This document shows positions 26,786 to 34,773 of a stretch of 64,000 nucleotides of DNA, piece by piece. The position numbers were made by a program, and so were the translations under genes. A model generated the notes under the pieces. It made no database searches and had not been told where the DNA came from. It saw nothing but the letters and a program-made list of their open reading frames with translations. The first letter of the stretch is position 1; each line of letters opens with the position of its first letter. The stretch spans positions 1 through 64,000 of the forward strand of contig SIBR01000003.1 of assembly GCA_009695065.1 (NCBI GenBank). Direction: 5' to 3'. This stretch comes from Opitutus sp. Its GTDB lineage: Bacteria; Verrucomicrobiota; Verrucomicrobiae; Opitutales; Opitutaceae.

Positions 26786-27127
26786 TTGGGCGCGAAGTCA
26801 CCGGCCCGCGCTTTTACGCCCGTGGAAATCATGGTGGTCGTGGTGATCATCGGCGTACTCGCCGCCCTTGCCGTGCCCGGTTTGCAGAAGGTGCGCGCCG
26901 CTTCGCCGGACAAGGCGGTACTCAACAACGCCCGTCAGCTCGCCGGCGCGGCGGATCAATACATGATGGAATACGGTGTGAGCTTTGCCGGTTTGACCAA
27001 CCTGGTGGGCCCCGCGAATTACGTGAAGGAAATCAACACCGTCGTCAACGAAACCTACCCGGCGAACTTTACGCAGGGCGTGACGATTACCGTGACGGGG
27101 ATAGCCGGAATTCGCACGGTCACGTAA
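26786..27127 (+). CDS. Type IV pilin-like / pseudopilin protein
   Basis: This is a 113-residue protein with a class III prepilin signal. A short Lys/Arg leader is followed by AFTPVEIMVVVVIIG, in which cleavage would precede Phe and Glu at +5 is kept. The usual FTLVE reads FTPVE, so a Pro replaces the hydrophobic +3 residue. The start must be a TTG at 26786, as no ATG is in range. The remaining 80 residues are a small globular head with NARQLAGAADQYMMEYGV, as found in verrucomicrobial prepilins. No pilus genes are adjacent. It may be an orphan substrate of the pilus or type II machinery, or be degenerating. Confidence 0.65.
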   Translation: MGAKSPARAFTPVEIMVVVVIIGVLAALAVPGLQKVRAASPDKAVLNNARQLAGAADQYMMEYGVSFAGLTNLVGPANYVKEINTVVNETYPANFTQGVTITVTGIAGIRTVT

Positions 27128-27285
27128 GGCCTGTAACAGGCGTTCGGCCCCCGTGTCCGGCAGATCGCAGGCGACCGCTCGCGACCGGGCGAATTCATTC
27201 TCGTCCTGTCCGCCGGCTTTTCTGGCATCGTGCCTGTGGATTTGCAAACCGCCACCGGCTCGGCGTAACCTCGACGGGTTCTTCT

Positions 27286-27819
27286 ATGCGCAACGCTTTC
27301 TACCTGCTCTTGCTCGGAACCTTGCTGCTCACGGCGGCTTTGATCACGCGTTCCGGCATCCTGGCCAGGAAAAATCCCGGCCGCCCGATCAACAGTGCGA
27401 TGCGCGAGGCGCTCAACGCCGAGCAACCACAGCTCTCGGGCGACGACGCGATGCTCATCGCGAAAACCTTTGGCACGGCCCACCGGCTGCCCTCCGGCCT
27501 GCGTTATCTTGTCCGGGCACCCGGAACCGGCGAAGCCACGCCGCGCATCGGCGATGAGGTGATTTGTCACTATGCCGGCCGGCTGCTCGACGGCACGAGT
27601 TTCGACAGCTCGTATCGCCGCGGCGTACCGTTCACCTTCCGTCTCGGTACCGGCTCCGTGATCAGCGGCTGGGACGAGGCCTTTCTCAAGATGCACAAGG
27701 GAGAAAAGCGCACGCTGGTCGTGCCGCACTGGCTCGCGTATGGCGAAAAGGGTCGGCCACCGACCATTCCGCCCAAAGCCACCTTGGTCTTTGAGGTGGA
27801 GTTGATCGACTGGAGGTAG
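27286..27819 (+). CDS. FKBP-type peptidyl-prolyl cis-trans isomerase, membrane-anchored
   Basis: This is a 177-residue protein. An N-terminal hydrophobic segment (residues 4-20) serves as anchor or signal. The FKBP domain occupies about residues 75-177: IGDEVICHYAGRLLDGTSFDSSYRRG, then PFTFRLGTGSVISGWDEAF, KGEKRTLVVPHWLAYGEKG and ATLVFEVELIDW. These are the standard FKBP core strands, with the Asp, Phe and Trp of the active pocket in place. It probably assists folding of exported proteins at the periplasmic face. The gene stands alone between the pilin-like ORF and a broken sensor gene. Confidence 0.9.
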   Translation: MRNAFYLLLLGTLLLTAALITRSGILARKNPGRPINSAMREALNAEQPQLSGDDAMLIAKTFGTAHRLPSGLRYLVRAPGTGEATPRIGDEVICHYAGRLLDGTSFDSSYRRGVPFTFRLGTGSVISGWDEAFLKMHKGEKRTLVVPHWLAYGEKGRPPTIPPKATLVFEVELIDWR

Positions 27820-27999
27820 ACGGAACGTCGGCGGCGGAATTTTTTGCGCGCAGTGCAAACGTAGAGCGGGCCGTGCGACCGCGTCCGGCGTGATCCCCGT
27901 CGGGCGGCCAGCGGCGAAATCTCACCGGAAGTTTACCGCCGGAAATTTGCGCCGTCCGATCGAACCCGGCACGCTCCAGAGGTTCGATCCTTCGGCCCG

Positions 28000-28303
28000 A
28001 TGAAAAACTGGCTCAACGAAATGTGCAGCACGGCGTTCATGCCCCACGGCCAGTGCTACCTCTGGCAGCCGGAGCTCGTCGGGCTGCACGCCGTGGCCGA
28101 CGCCCTCATCGGCGTTGTCCTATTTTTCGATCCCGGTGGTTATCTTAGACTTCGTCCGCCGCCGCCGCGATCTGCCCTTCCCCGCCATTTTTCTCATGTT
28201 TGGCGCCTTCATCGTGGCGTGTGGCGTAACGCACCTGATGGAAGTCATTACCATTTGGCAACCCGCCTATTGGCTCAGCCGCGGCGATCGCGGGCCGGGA
28301 TAA
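28000..28303 (+). pseudogene. Remnant of a membrane sensor with an ethylene-receptor-like N-terminus
   Basis: The frame starting at 28000 reads MKNWLNEMCSTAFMPHGQCY, LWQPELVGLHAVADALIG and then loses sense. At about 28115 the adjacent frame continues as YFSIPVVILDFVRRRRDLPF, then FLMFGAFIVACGVTHLMEV and WQPAYWL before stopping at 28303. Together these make the three-helix input module typical of bacterial histidine kinases related to plant ethylene receptors, in which Cys and His of the CGxTH motif bind copper. A one-base shift breaks it, and the GAF/PAS and kinase domains that should follow are absent. It is therefore both frameshifted and truncated. Confidence 0.75.
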
Positions 28304-28389
28304 TCGCGTTTGATTTCGGGCCGCCCAACGACGGCCCCGCTCGTACCAAACCGGGCCCGACCAACCGCCGGTCGTTTTGCGAAAAAATT

Positions 28390-29163
28390 CTACAATCCGA
28401 CCAAAGCCCCGTTGCGTTTGATCCAGCGCTCGGCGTCGCGCCAGTGGGGGCAGACTTCCTCCACCCGGGCCCAGAACCGCTCCGAGTGATTCATTTCCCG
28501 CAGGTGCATCAGTTCGTGGTAGATGATGTAGTCGCGCACAAAATCCGGCGTCTGCACCAGCCGCCAGTTCAACGAAATCGTGCCGTTGGCCGAGCACGAG
28601 CCCCAGCGCGACCGCTGGTTGCGCACCGTCACGTGTTTCACGTCCACCCCGGTCACGGCGGCCAGTTCCCAAGCCCGTGCCGGCAGCTCGATCTTCGCCC
28701 GCCGCGCAAAATGCGCCTCCAAGGTCGGGCGCAAATCGCCGTCGAGCCGCGCCACGCGAAAAACATCGGCCGCGAGGCACACCTGCGGCCGCTCTCCGAC
28801 GGCGGCTATCCGCACCTCCGTCAATTCGCCCCGCCACAGCACATGCGTGCCCGGCGTCCAGATCTCGGCCCCGCGCGGACGCTTCCGCTGGCGCTCGCGC
28901 GCCCGCTCCAGCCACTCGCGGTGCTGCGCGACGAAACGCTGCGCCTCCCGCTCCGAGCCGCGGGCGGGAATGGTCGCCACGGCCGTGCCATCGCGCCGCA
29001 GGGTCAGCCGGTAATTGCGCGCGCGCGGGCTCCGTTCGAAAACGACGTCGCCTTCCGCCGTCGGCCGTGGCCCGGGATGGGCCGGACGCGCCGGCGGTTC
29101 CCGGTGCACCCCGGGCTGCGGGGTGAAAAGGTCGAACAGGGCCTGTTGCTGCTCGTCGCTCAC
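28390..29163 (-). CDS. YgjP-like (DUF45) zinc metalloprotease
   Basis: This is a 257-residue protein with the YgjP/WSS1-like metallopeptidase motif HELMHLREMNHSERFW near the C-terminus (two His and a Glu, with the third His seven residues after HExxH). Preceding conserved blocks are RNYRLTLRRDGTAVATIP, FVAQHREWLERA, VKHVTVRNQRSRWGSCS and ISLNWRLVQTP. Members are intracellular putative proteases, often linked in other genomes to type I restriction systems, which are not present here. The start at 29163 gives a Gln-rich leader before the domain. The neighbours on this strand are unrelated. Confidence 0.85.
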   Translation of the reverse strand: MSDEQQQALFDLFTPQPGVHREPPARPAHPGPRPTAEGDVVFERSPRARNYRLTLRRDGTAVATIPARGSEREAQRFVAQHREWLERARERQRKRPRGAEIWTPGTHVLWRGELTEVRIAAVGERPQVCLAADVFRVARLDGDLRPTLEAHFARRAKIELPARAWELAAVTGVDVKHVTVRNQRSRWGSCSANGTISLNWRLVQTPDFVRDYIIYHELMHLREMNHSERFWARVEEVCPHWRDAERWIKRNGALVGL

Positions 29164-29249
29164 GTCAGGCCCGAGTGAACGAATTCACGCGGCCGGCGCG
29201 AGCGTCTTGTGGAAAATCGGCGCCGCACGACTCCGGTGATCGCGCCGAC

Positions 29250-29867
29250 TCACGATTCCCCGTCCGCTTCTGTCCGTGGGAGTGCGCCCCGCACTGCATT
29301 TTCACGGCGCAACCGCCACGCGTGCCAGACGGACGGCATTGCGCCCGCGTGCGCCGGCACCAGCAATGCGATCGCCAGCTCCTCCAGCCCGACGAGAACC
29401 TGCAGCCCGATCATCACGCGGAACGGCCCGGCGGACCAGCCGGCGAGCAACGGAATGAGGGAACCCGCCGTGGCCACAGCGCCGGCCTTCGACGCCCAGG
29501 TGTGATAACAGGGCGCCCGGCCGAATCGCACGAGACCGTGGACCACCACGGCGAAAAAAGCGGCGAATCCGATGCACACCCACGGCAGCTCTCGCCGCAT
29601 GACCTCCGGCCACAACAGGGCGATGCCCGCGGTGCCCGTGATCATCGTCAGGTAGTCCGCCACACTGTCGAGTTTGCGGCCGAGATCCGAATACGCGTTG
29701 AGCCGCCGCGCGACAAATCCGTCCAGCGCGTCGGTCGTCAGCGCCGCCACCAAGAGCACCACAAACCATTGCCGCGACCCCGCGATCGCCGTGGTCAACA
29801 CGACCGGCATCAATGCCACGCGGATGCCGCTGAGCAGGTTGGGCCACAGCTTCGGGTTCACGACCAA
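29250..29867 (-). CDS. CDP-alcohol phosphatidyltransferase
   Basis: This is an integral membrane enzyme of about 205 residues with five or six helices. The diagnostic motif D(x)2DG(x)2AR(x)8G(x)3D(x)3D is complete in the segment from DALDGFVARR to GRKLDSVAD. The family displaces CMP from a CDP-alcohol to make phospholipids such as phosphatidylglycerol phosphate. NPKLWPNLLSGIRVALMPVV at the start resembles PgsA, but head-group specificity cannot be decided. The start is TTG 29867 or GTG 29861. The stop of the upstream phosphodiesterase gene is only a few bases away, so the two are probably co-transcribed. Confidence 0.82.
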   Translation of the reverse strand: MVVNPKLWPNLLSGIRVALMPVVLTTAIAGSRQWFVVLLVAALTTDALDGFVARRLNAYSDLGRKLDSVADYLTMITGTAGIALLWPEVMRRELPWVCIGFAAFFAVVVHGLVRFGRAPCYHTWASKAGAVATAGSLIPLLAGWSAGPFRVMIGLQVLVGLEELAIALLVPAHAGAMPSVWHAWRLRRENAVRGALPRTEADGES

Positions 29868-29871
29868 AAGA

Positions 29872-30309
29872 TCAGACCCGCACGAGTTCCCACCCGATCG
29901 ACTTTCCCCGCACGGTGAGCCAGGCGAAACTCGCGGGCTTGCCCTGATTCGGCCGCGTGATGCATCCCGGATTCAGCCACCGCACGCCGAGCGGATCGGT
30001 TTCATCCCGCGGCACGTGAGTGTGGCCATGCAGGATCACCTGTGCATTCGCCGGGGTCCGGCGCGGTGGAATATGGGTCAGGTGGAAACGAATCCCGGCG
30101 CGCTCCAAGTCGAGGGCCAACGGCCAGCCCGCATCCGCGTCGCAGTTACCCTGCACCACCCGCAGGGGCGGGCTGAGCTGCTCGAATTCCACGAGCGTTT
30201 CCGGTGCGCACACATCCCCGAGGTGCCAGATTTCGTCGGCGCCCCGCAATCGATCCGGCAGGGTCGCCGGATAGCGGTCGTGCGTGTCGGAGAGTACGGC
30301 GATGCGCAT
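29872..30309 (-). CDS. YfcE/MJ0936-type metallophosphoesterase
   Basis: This is a 145-residue calcineurin-like phosphodiesterase. Metal-binding motifs are visible in order: LSDTHD, HLGDV, VQGNCD, LTHIPP and HGHTHVP, with a final NPGCITRPNQG that is typical of the YfcE group. These small enzymes hydrolyse phosphodiesters, often cyclic or unknown physiological substrates. ATG 30309 sits immediately before the first strand, and the in-frame extension upstream is not conserved-looking. It is followed on the same strand within a few bases by the phosphatidyltransferase gene, suggesting a two-gene transcript. Confidence 0.88.
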   Translation of the reverse strand: MRIAVLSDTHDRYPATLPDRLRGADEIWHLGDVCAPETLVEFEQLSPPLRVVQGNCDADAGWPLALDLERAGIRFHLTHIPPRRTPANAQVILHGHTHVPRDETDPLGVRWLNPGCITRPNQGKPASFAWLTVRGKSIGWELVRV

Positions 30310-30494
30310 GTCGGCGACACTGGCGGCCCCACCCCGGATGGACAACGGCTTTTCGCGGCCCCGGCCATGATCGGGACCGCGGAGTGCCCGCTCATGATTA
30401 TTGCCTCACACCACCCAGACTGGTTGCCTGCGCCGGTCCAGAACCGATGTCACCCCGGTCGCGGTGTCGCGCCCTGCCCCCAACCAACCCTTCC

Positions 30495-31706
30495 ATGCCC
30501 CGCCTTTTCCGTGCCCTTGGCTTCCTGCCTCTCGTTCTCGGCGCCGCCCTCGCGGCGGAAACGTCCGTCGCCACCTACCGCAAGATTCAGTTGAGCGACC
30601 AGTTCTTCTCCGAGGGCGCCGCCTTCGGCGACTTCAACAACGACGGCAAGATGGATGTCGTTTCCGGCCCGTTTTGGTACGAGGGGCCCGACTTCAAGCG
30701 CCGCCACGAATTCTATCCGGCGGCGCCGTTCGATCCCCTCAAATACTCCGACAACTTCCTCGCGTTCGTACACGACTTCAACGTCGACAGCTGGAGCGAC
30801 ATCTTCGTCATCGGCTTTCCCGGCGTCGACGCCTCGTGGTTCGAAAACCCCGGCGCCAAGGGCGGGGCGTGGCGGCGCCACGTCGTCGCGCTCCCCGTCG
30901 ACAACGAATCGCCAACGTTCGGGCCGCTCTTCGCCAAGGGTCCGCCCGCCCTCGTCTACATGAGCGGCGGATTTTTGGGTTACGCCGTGATGAACCCCAA
31001 GGACCCCGTGCGCCCGTGGACCTTTCATGCCGTCTCGCCCCAGATGAACTGGCAGCGCTTCACGCACGGTCTCGGTTTCGGCGACGTCAACGGCGACGGC
31101 CTCAACGACATCCTGGAGAAGGACGGTTGGTGGGAGCAGCCCGCTTCGCTCGCCGGCGATCCGGTGTGGAAGCAGCACAAATTTCCCTTCTGCCCCGAGG
31201 GTGGCGCACAGATGCACGTGATGGACGTCAACGGCGACGGCCGGCCCGACGTCATCACGGGCAAGAAAGCCCACGGCTACGGTCTTTCCTGGTTTGAACA
31301 GACGCGCGCGACCGATGGCGGAATCTCGTTTAAGGAACACGTCATCCTCTCAGAAAAGGGCACGGAAACGCTCAACGGCGTGCAATTCGCCCAGCTCCAC
31401 GCCATCGAGCTCGCCGACTTCGACGGCGACGGCCTGCCCGACATCCTCACCGGCAAGCGCTGGTGGGCGCACGGGCCGAAGGGCGACGTCGATGCCAATG
31501 CCGCACCAGTCGTGTGCGCGCTCGTGCTGCGCCGCGGCCCCAACCACACGGCGACCTACGTGCCGCACGTGCTGAATGACAACACCGGCGTCGGCACGCA
31601 GGTCTTCGCCGCCGATATCAATGGCGACGGCCGGCCCGACATCGTGGTCGGCAACAAGCGCGGCACCGCCGTGCTTCTCTCCGAAAAATCGTCCGCCGCC
31701 AAATGA
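30495..31706 (+). CDS. Secreted FG-GAP/VCBS-repeat protein, first gene of the PVC-haem operon
   Basis: This is a 403-residue protein with a signal peptide (ATG 30495, cleavage near Ala-Leu-Ala-Ala at about residue 20). It carries FG-GAP/VCBS repeats with calcium-binding DxNxDG loops: GDFNNDGKMDVV, DVNGDGLNDIL, DVNGDGRPDVI, DFDGDGLPDIL and DINGDGRPDIVV. Such proteins fold as extracellular beta-propellers. Its TGA overlaps the ATG of the next gene (ATGA), so translation of the two is probably coupled. Orthologous FG-GAP proteins commonly accompany PVC-type haem proteins in Verrucomicrobiota. A binding or scaffold role at the cell surface or in the periplasm is an inference. Confidence 0.88.
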   Translation: MPRLFRALGFLPLVLGAALAAETSVATYRKIQLSDQFFSEGAAFGDFNNDGKMDVVSGPFWYEGPDFKRRHEFYPAAPFDPLKYSDNFLAFVHDFNVDSWSDIFVIGFPGVDASWFENPGAKGGAWRRHVVALPVDNESPTFGPLFAKGPPALVYMSGGFLGYAVMNPKDPVRPWTFHAVSPQMNWQRFTHGLGFGDVNGDGLNDILEKDGWWEQPASLAGDPVWKQHKFPFCPEGGAQMHVMDVNGDGRPDVITGKKAHGYGLSWFEQTRATDGGISFKEHVILSEKGTETLNGVQFAQLHAIELADFDGDGLPDILTGKRWWAHGPKGDVDANAAPVVCALVLRRGPNHTATYVPHVLNDNTGVGTQVFAADINGDGRPDIVVGNKRGTAVLLSEKSSAAK

Positions 31707-34687
31707 ACCGCTCGCCCCTGCGCGCGGCGTGGTTTCTCGCGGGTTGCGCCGCGGCTTGGGCTCAGGGCGAATTTCCGGTCGCGGCCGGCACCGGCCTCAC
31801 GCCCGCCGCCGCCGCCCGGGCGATGACGCTTCCGCCGGGGTTCCGCGCGACACCTTTTGCCGCCGAGCCCGACGTGCACCAGCCCATCACCTTCACGATC
31901 GATGAGCGCGGCCGGCTGTGGGTGGTGGAAAATTACGCCTATCCCGACTGGTCGCCCTTCGGCCGCGATCGCATCGTGATTCTCGAGGATACCGACGGCG
32001 ACGGAAAATTTGACCGGCAGAAGGTGTTCTACGACCGGCTCAACTTCGCCAGCGGTATCGCCGTCGGCCACGGCGGCGTGTGGGTCGGCAGCCCGCCCTA
32101 CCTGCTATTCATCCCCGACAAGAACCGCGACGACGTGCCCGACGGCCCGCCGCAGGTCATCCTCGACGGCTGGGGCCACGACGACACGCACGAGACCCTG
32201 AACAGCTTTGTCTGGGGCCCCGACGGCTGGCTCTACGGCAACCAGGGCGTCTTTACGCACTCCAATGTTGGCCGGCCTGGCGCACGCGATGCCGAGCGTA
32301 CGCCGCTTAACGCCTGCGTGTGGCGCTACCACCCGACGAAAAAAACCTTCGAGATTTTCAGCGAGGGCATGAGCAACCAGTGGGGCCTCGACTTCAACGA
32401 TGTCGGCGACTCGTTCGTCACCGCGTGCGTCATCCCGCACCTCTGGCATGTGATTCAGGGCGGCAACTACCAGCGCCAGTCCGGACCCCATTTCAACCCG
32501 TACGTCTACGACGATATCAAGACCATCGCCGACCACTTTCACTACGACCGCGGCGTGAAATGGTCCGACGCGCGCTTTCAGGCCGGCGGTACCGACGCCG
32601 CCGGTGGCGGCCATGCGCACGCCGGCACGCTCATTTATCTCGGCGACAATTTTCCCGCCGAGTATCGCGGGATGCTGCTTTCGCACAACGTCCTCGGCAG
32701 CCGGATCAATCGCGACACGCTGGAGCCGTCCGGCTCCGGCTACGTCGGCCACCACGCGCCCGATTTCATGAAGGCCAACGACGCCTGGTTTCGCGGCCTC
32801 CGTCTCGAAACGGGCCCCGATGGCTCGCTCTTCGGCAGCGATTGGTACGACGCCCGCGCCTGTCACCAGCAGCAGCCGCACGACCGCACCAACGGCCGCA
32901 TCTACAAATACAGCTACGGCGAACCGAAGCCGGTCCTGATCGACCTGAGCCAGGCCTCGAACCTCGAACTCGTCGCGCTTCAACTCCACCGCAACGAGTG
33001 GCATGTCCGCCGCGCCCGGCTGCTCCTGCAGGAGCGAGCCCAAGTCCGGCCCGACCCGGCCGTCCACGCCGCGCTGCTCAAGATCATCCGCGAGAACCCC
33101 GACGCCACGCGCCAGCTGCGGGCGCTGTGGGCCTTGCATGTCATGCGCGGTCTCACCGAGGCCGTGGCGCTCGAAACGCTTAAACTCCCTTCGCCCCACG
33201 TGCGCGGCTGGACGGTCCAGCTCACGTGCGAGGACAAGAGCCCGACACCGGCGCTCCTCGCCGCTTTTGCCGACCTCGCGCGCAACGATCCGTCGCCGAT
33301 CGTGCGCCGGTTTCTCGCCTCGGCCGCGCAGCGCATCGCCGTTGCGAAACGCTGGGACATCGTCCCCGCCCTCCTCGCCCACGGCGAGGACGCCACCGAC
33401 CAAAATCTCCCGTTCCTCTACTGGTTTGCCGCCGAACCGCTCGTCCCCGCCGATCCCGCGCGCGCCGATGCCCTCGCGAAACAAACGCCGCTCGCCGCCC
33501 TGCGCCCGTGGTTCACCCGCCGGGCCGCCGCCCTCGCCGACGAGACCCCGGCGGCGAAATCAAACCGCACGCCGAAGACCGGGTTGGACACGCTCGCCGC
33601 CGCCCTCGCCGAATCCAGCGACCCCGCGTTTCAGCGCGAGATGCTGGTGAGCCTGACGCAATCGACGGAGGGTCGCACCGGCGTCACGGCGCCCGCCGGC
33701 TGGTCCGCCGCCTATGCGAAGCTCAGCGTAAGCCCCGAGGCGGACATCATCGCCCAAGCCGATGCCCTCGCCGCCCGCTTCGGCGACAAAAACGTCTTCG
33801 CCGCCAAGCGCCGGATCCTGACCGACTCGTTCGCCCCGCTTGCCGCGCGGCAAGCCGCGCTCGCGGTGGTCGCGGAGCAAAACAATTTCCAGCTCGCGCC
33901 GCTCTATCACCGGTTGCTCGCCGAGCCCGGCCTCCGTCTCGGCGCGCTGCGCGCCCTCGCCCCCTACGATGTTCCGGCCACGCCGCCCGCGATTCTCGAA
34001 GCCTACGGCTCATTCGATGTGCCGGAAAAACATTTCGCCGTCTCGCTCCTCGCCGCCCGTCCCGCCTATGCGCGCGAACTCCTCGCCGCCGTGAAGGCCG
34101 GCACGGTTACCCGTACCGATCTCGACGCTTCGCTCGCCCGCCAGATCCGGCTCCACCGCGACGCGAATCTCGCCGGCCTGCTGACCGAGGTCTGGGGCGT
34201 CACGCACGATTCCGCGGCCGACGCCAACGCCGAGATCGAGCGCTGGAAGACCGTGCTCACACCCGCAAAACTCGCCGCCGCCAACATTGTGCGTGGCCAC
34301 GCCCAATTCGTCCGCCTGTGCTCCCTCTGCCACGTCCTTTACGGCGACGGCCGGGCCGTCGGGCCCGAACTCACCGGCGCGAATCGCGGCGATCTCGATT
34401 ATCTGCTCCGCAACATCGTCGATCCCAACAGCACGATCGGCAAAGACTACCAGCTGACGACGGCGGAAACGACCGACGGCCGCGTTGTCGCCGGCATCGT
34501 GCAGCGCGAGACCCCGACCGCACTCACCTTCGTCAACCAGACCGAGACGATCACCCTCGCCCGCGACCGGATCCGGAAGCTCGAGCGGCTCGACGTCTCG
34601 CTCATGCCGCCGGGCCTGCTTTCCACGCTGTCGGAATCCGACACCGCCGACCTCATCGCGTACCTGCGCACGACGACCGCCCCCTGA
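31703..34687 (+). CDS. PVC-type membrane-bound dehydrogenase / HEAT / CxxCH haem protein (994 aa)
   Basis: Three parts are visible after a signal peptide (cleavage near Trp-Ala-Gln). Residues about 35-400 form the PVC dehydrogenase beta-propeller (LPPGFRATPFAAEPDV, RLWVVENYAYPDW, WGPDGWLYGNQG, GLRLETGPDGSLFGSDWYD). Residues about 430-850 are HEAT-like helical repeats. The C-terminus is a c-type haem domain with Cys873-Ser-Leu-Cys-His877 and the family tail (GPELTG, IVDPNSTIGKDYQ, LIAYLR). These giant proteins are expanded in Planctomycetota and Verrucomicrobiota. They are thought to oxidise carbohydrates or other organics in the periplasm, but the substrates are unproven. It overlaps the FG-GAP gene by four bases and is 86 bases from its paralogue. 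Confidence 0.92.
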   Translation: MNRSPLRAAWFLAGCAAAWAQGEFPVAAGTGLTPAAAARAMTLPPGFRATPFAAEPDVHQPITFTIDERGRLWVVENYAYPDWSPFGRDRIVILEDTDGDGKFDRQKVFYDRLNFASGIAVGHGGVWVGSPPYLLFIPDKNRDDVPDGPPQVILDGWGHDDTHETLNSFVWGPDGWLYGNQGVFTHSNVGRPGARDAERTPLNACVWRYHPTKKTFEIFSEGMSNQWGLDFNDVGDSFVTACVIPHLWHVIQGGNYQRQSGPHFNPYVYDDIKTIADHFHYDRGVKWSDARFQAGGTDAAGGGHAHAGTLIYLGDNFPAEYRGMLLSHNVLGSRINRDTLEPSGSGYVGHHAPDFMKANDAWFRGLRLETGPDGSLFGSDWYDARACHQQQPHDRTNGRIYKYSYGEPKPVLIDLSQASNLELVALQLHRNEWHVRRARLLLQERAQVRPDPAVHAALLKIIRENPDATRQLRALWALHVMRGLTEAVALETLKLPSPHVRGWTVQLTCEDKSPTPALLAAFADLARNDPSPIVRRFLASAAQRIAVAKRWDIVPALLAHGEDATDQNLPFLYWFAAEPLVPADPARADALAKQTPLAALRPWFTRRAAALADETPAAKSNRTPKTGLDTLAAALAESSDPAFQREMLVSLTQSTEGRTGVTAPAGWSAAYAKLSVSPEADIIAQADALAARFGDKNVFAAKRRILTDSFAPLAARQAALAVVAEQNNFQLAPLYHRLLAEPGLRLGALRALAPYDVPATPPAILEAYGSFDVPEKHFAVSLLAARPAYARELLAAVKAGTVTRTDLDASLARQIRLHRDANLAGLLTEVWGVTHDSAADANAEIERWKTVLTPAKLAAANIVRGHAQFVRLCSLCHVLYGDGRAVGPELTGANRGDLDYLLRNIVDPNSTIGKDYQLTTAETTDGRVVAGIVQRETPTALTFVNQTETITLARDRIRKLERLDVSLMPPGLLSTLSESDTADLIAYLRTTTAP

Positions 34688-34773
34688 CGCGGATACCACT
34701 CGTCCAACCCGGCGCGAAAATCGCATCTGGCGTCGGGCCGGACCGCGGTTTTCCCTCGGCGGGATCCCACCCC

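Noticed and set aside
28304..29178. A continuous rightward frame from the broken sensor to 29178, which would give a 392-residue protein
   Set aside because: Beyond the frameshift the residues are Pro/Arg-rich and antisense to the YgjP-type protease. It is not a continued sensor.
33226..34773. A 516-codon upstream extension of the second PVC haem gene
   Set aside because: It overlaps the first PVC gene out of frame and reads as Arg/Pro-rich nonsense. A clear signal peptide begins at 34774.
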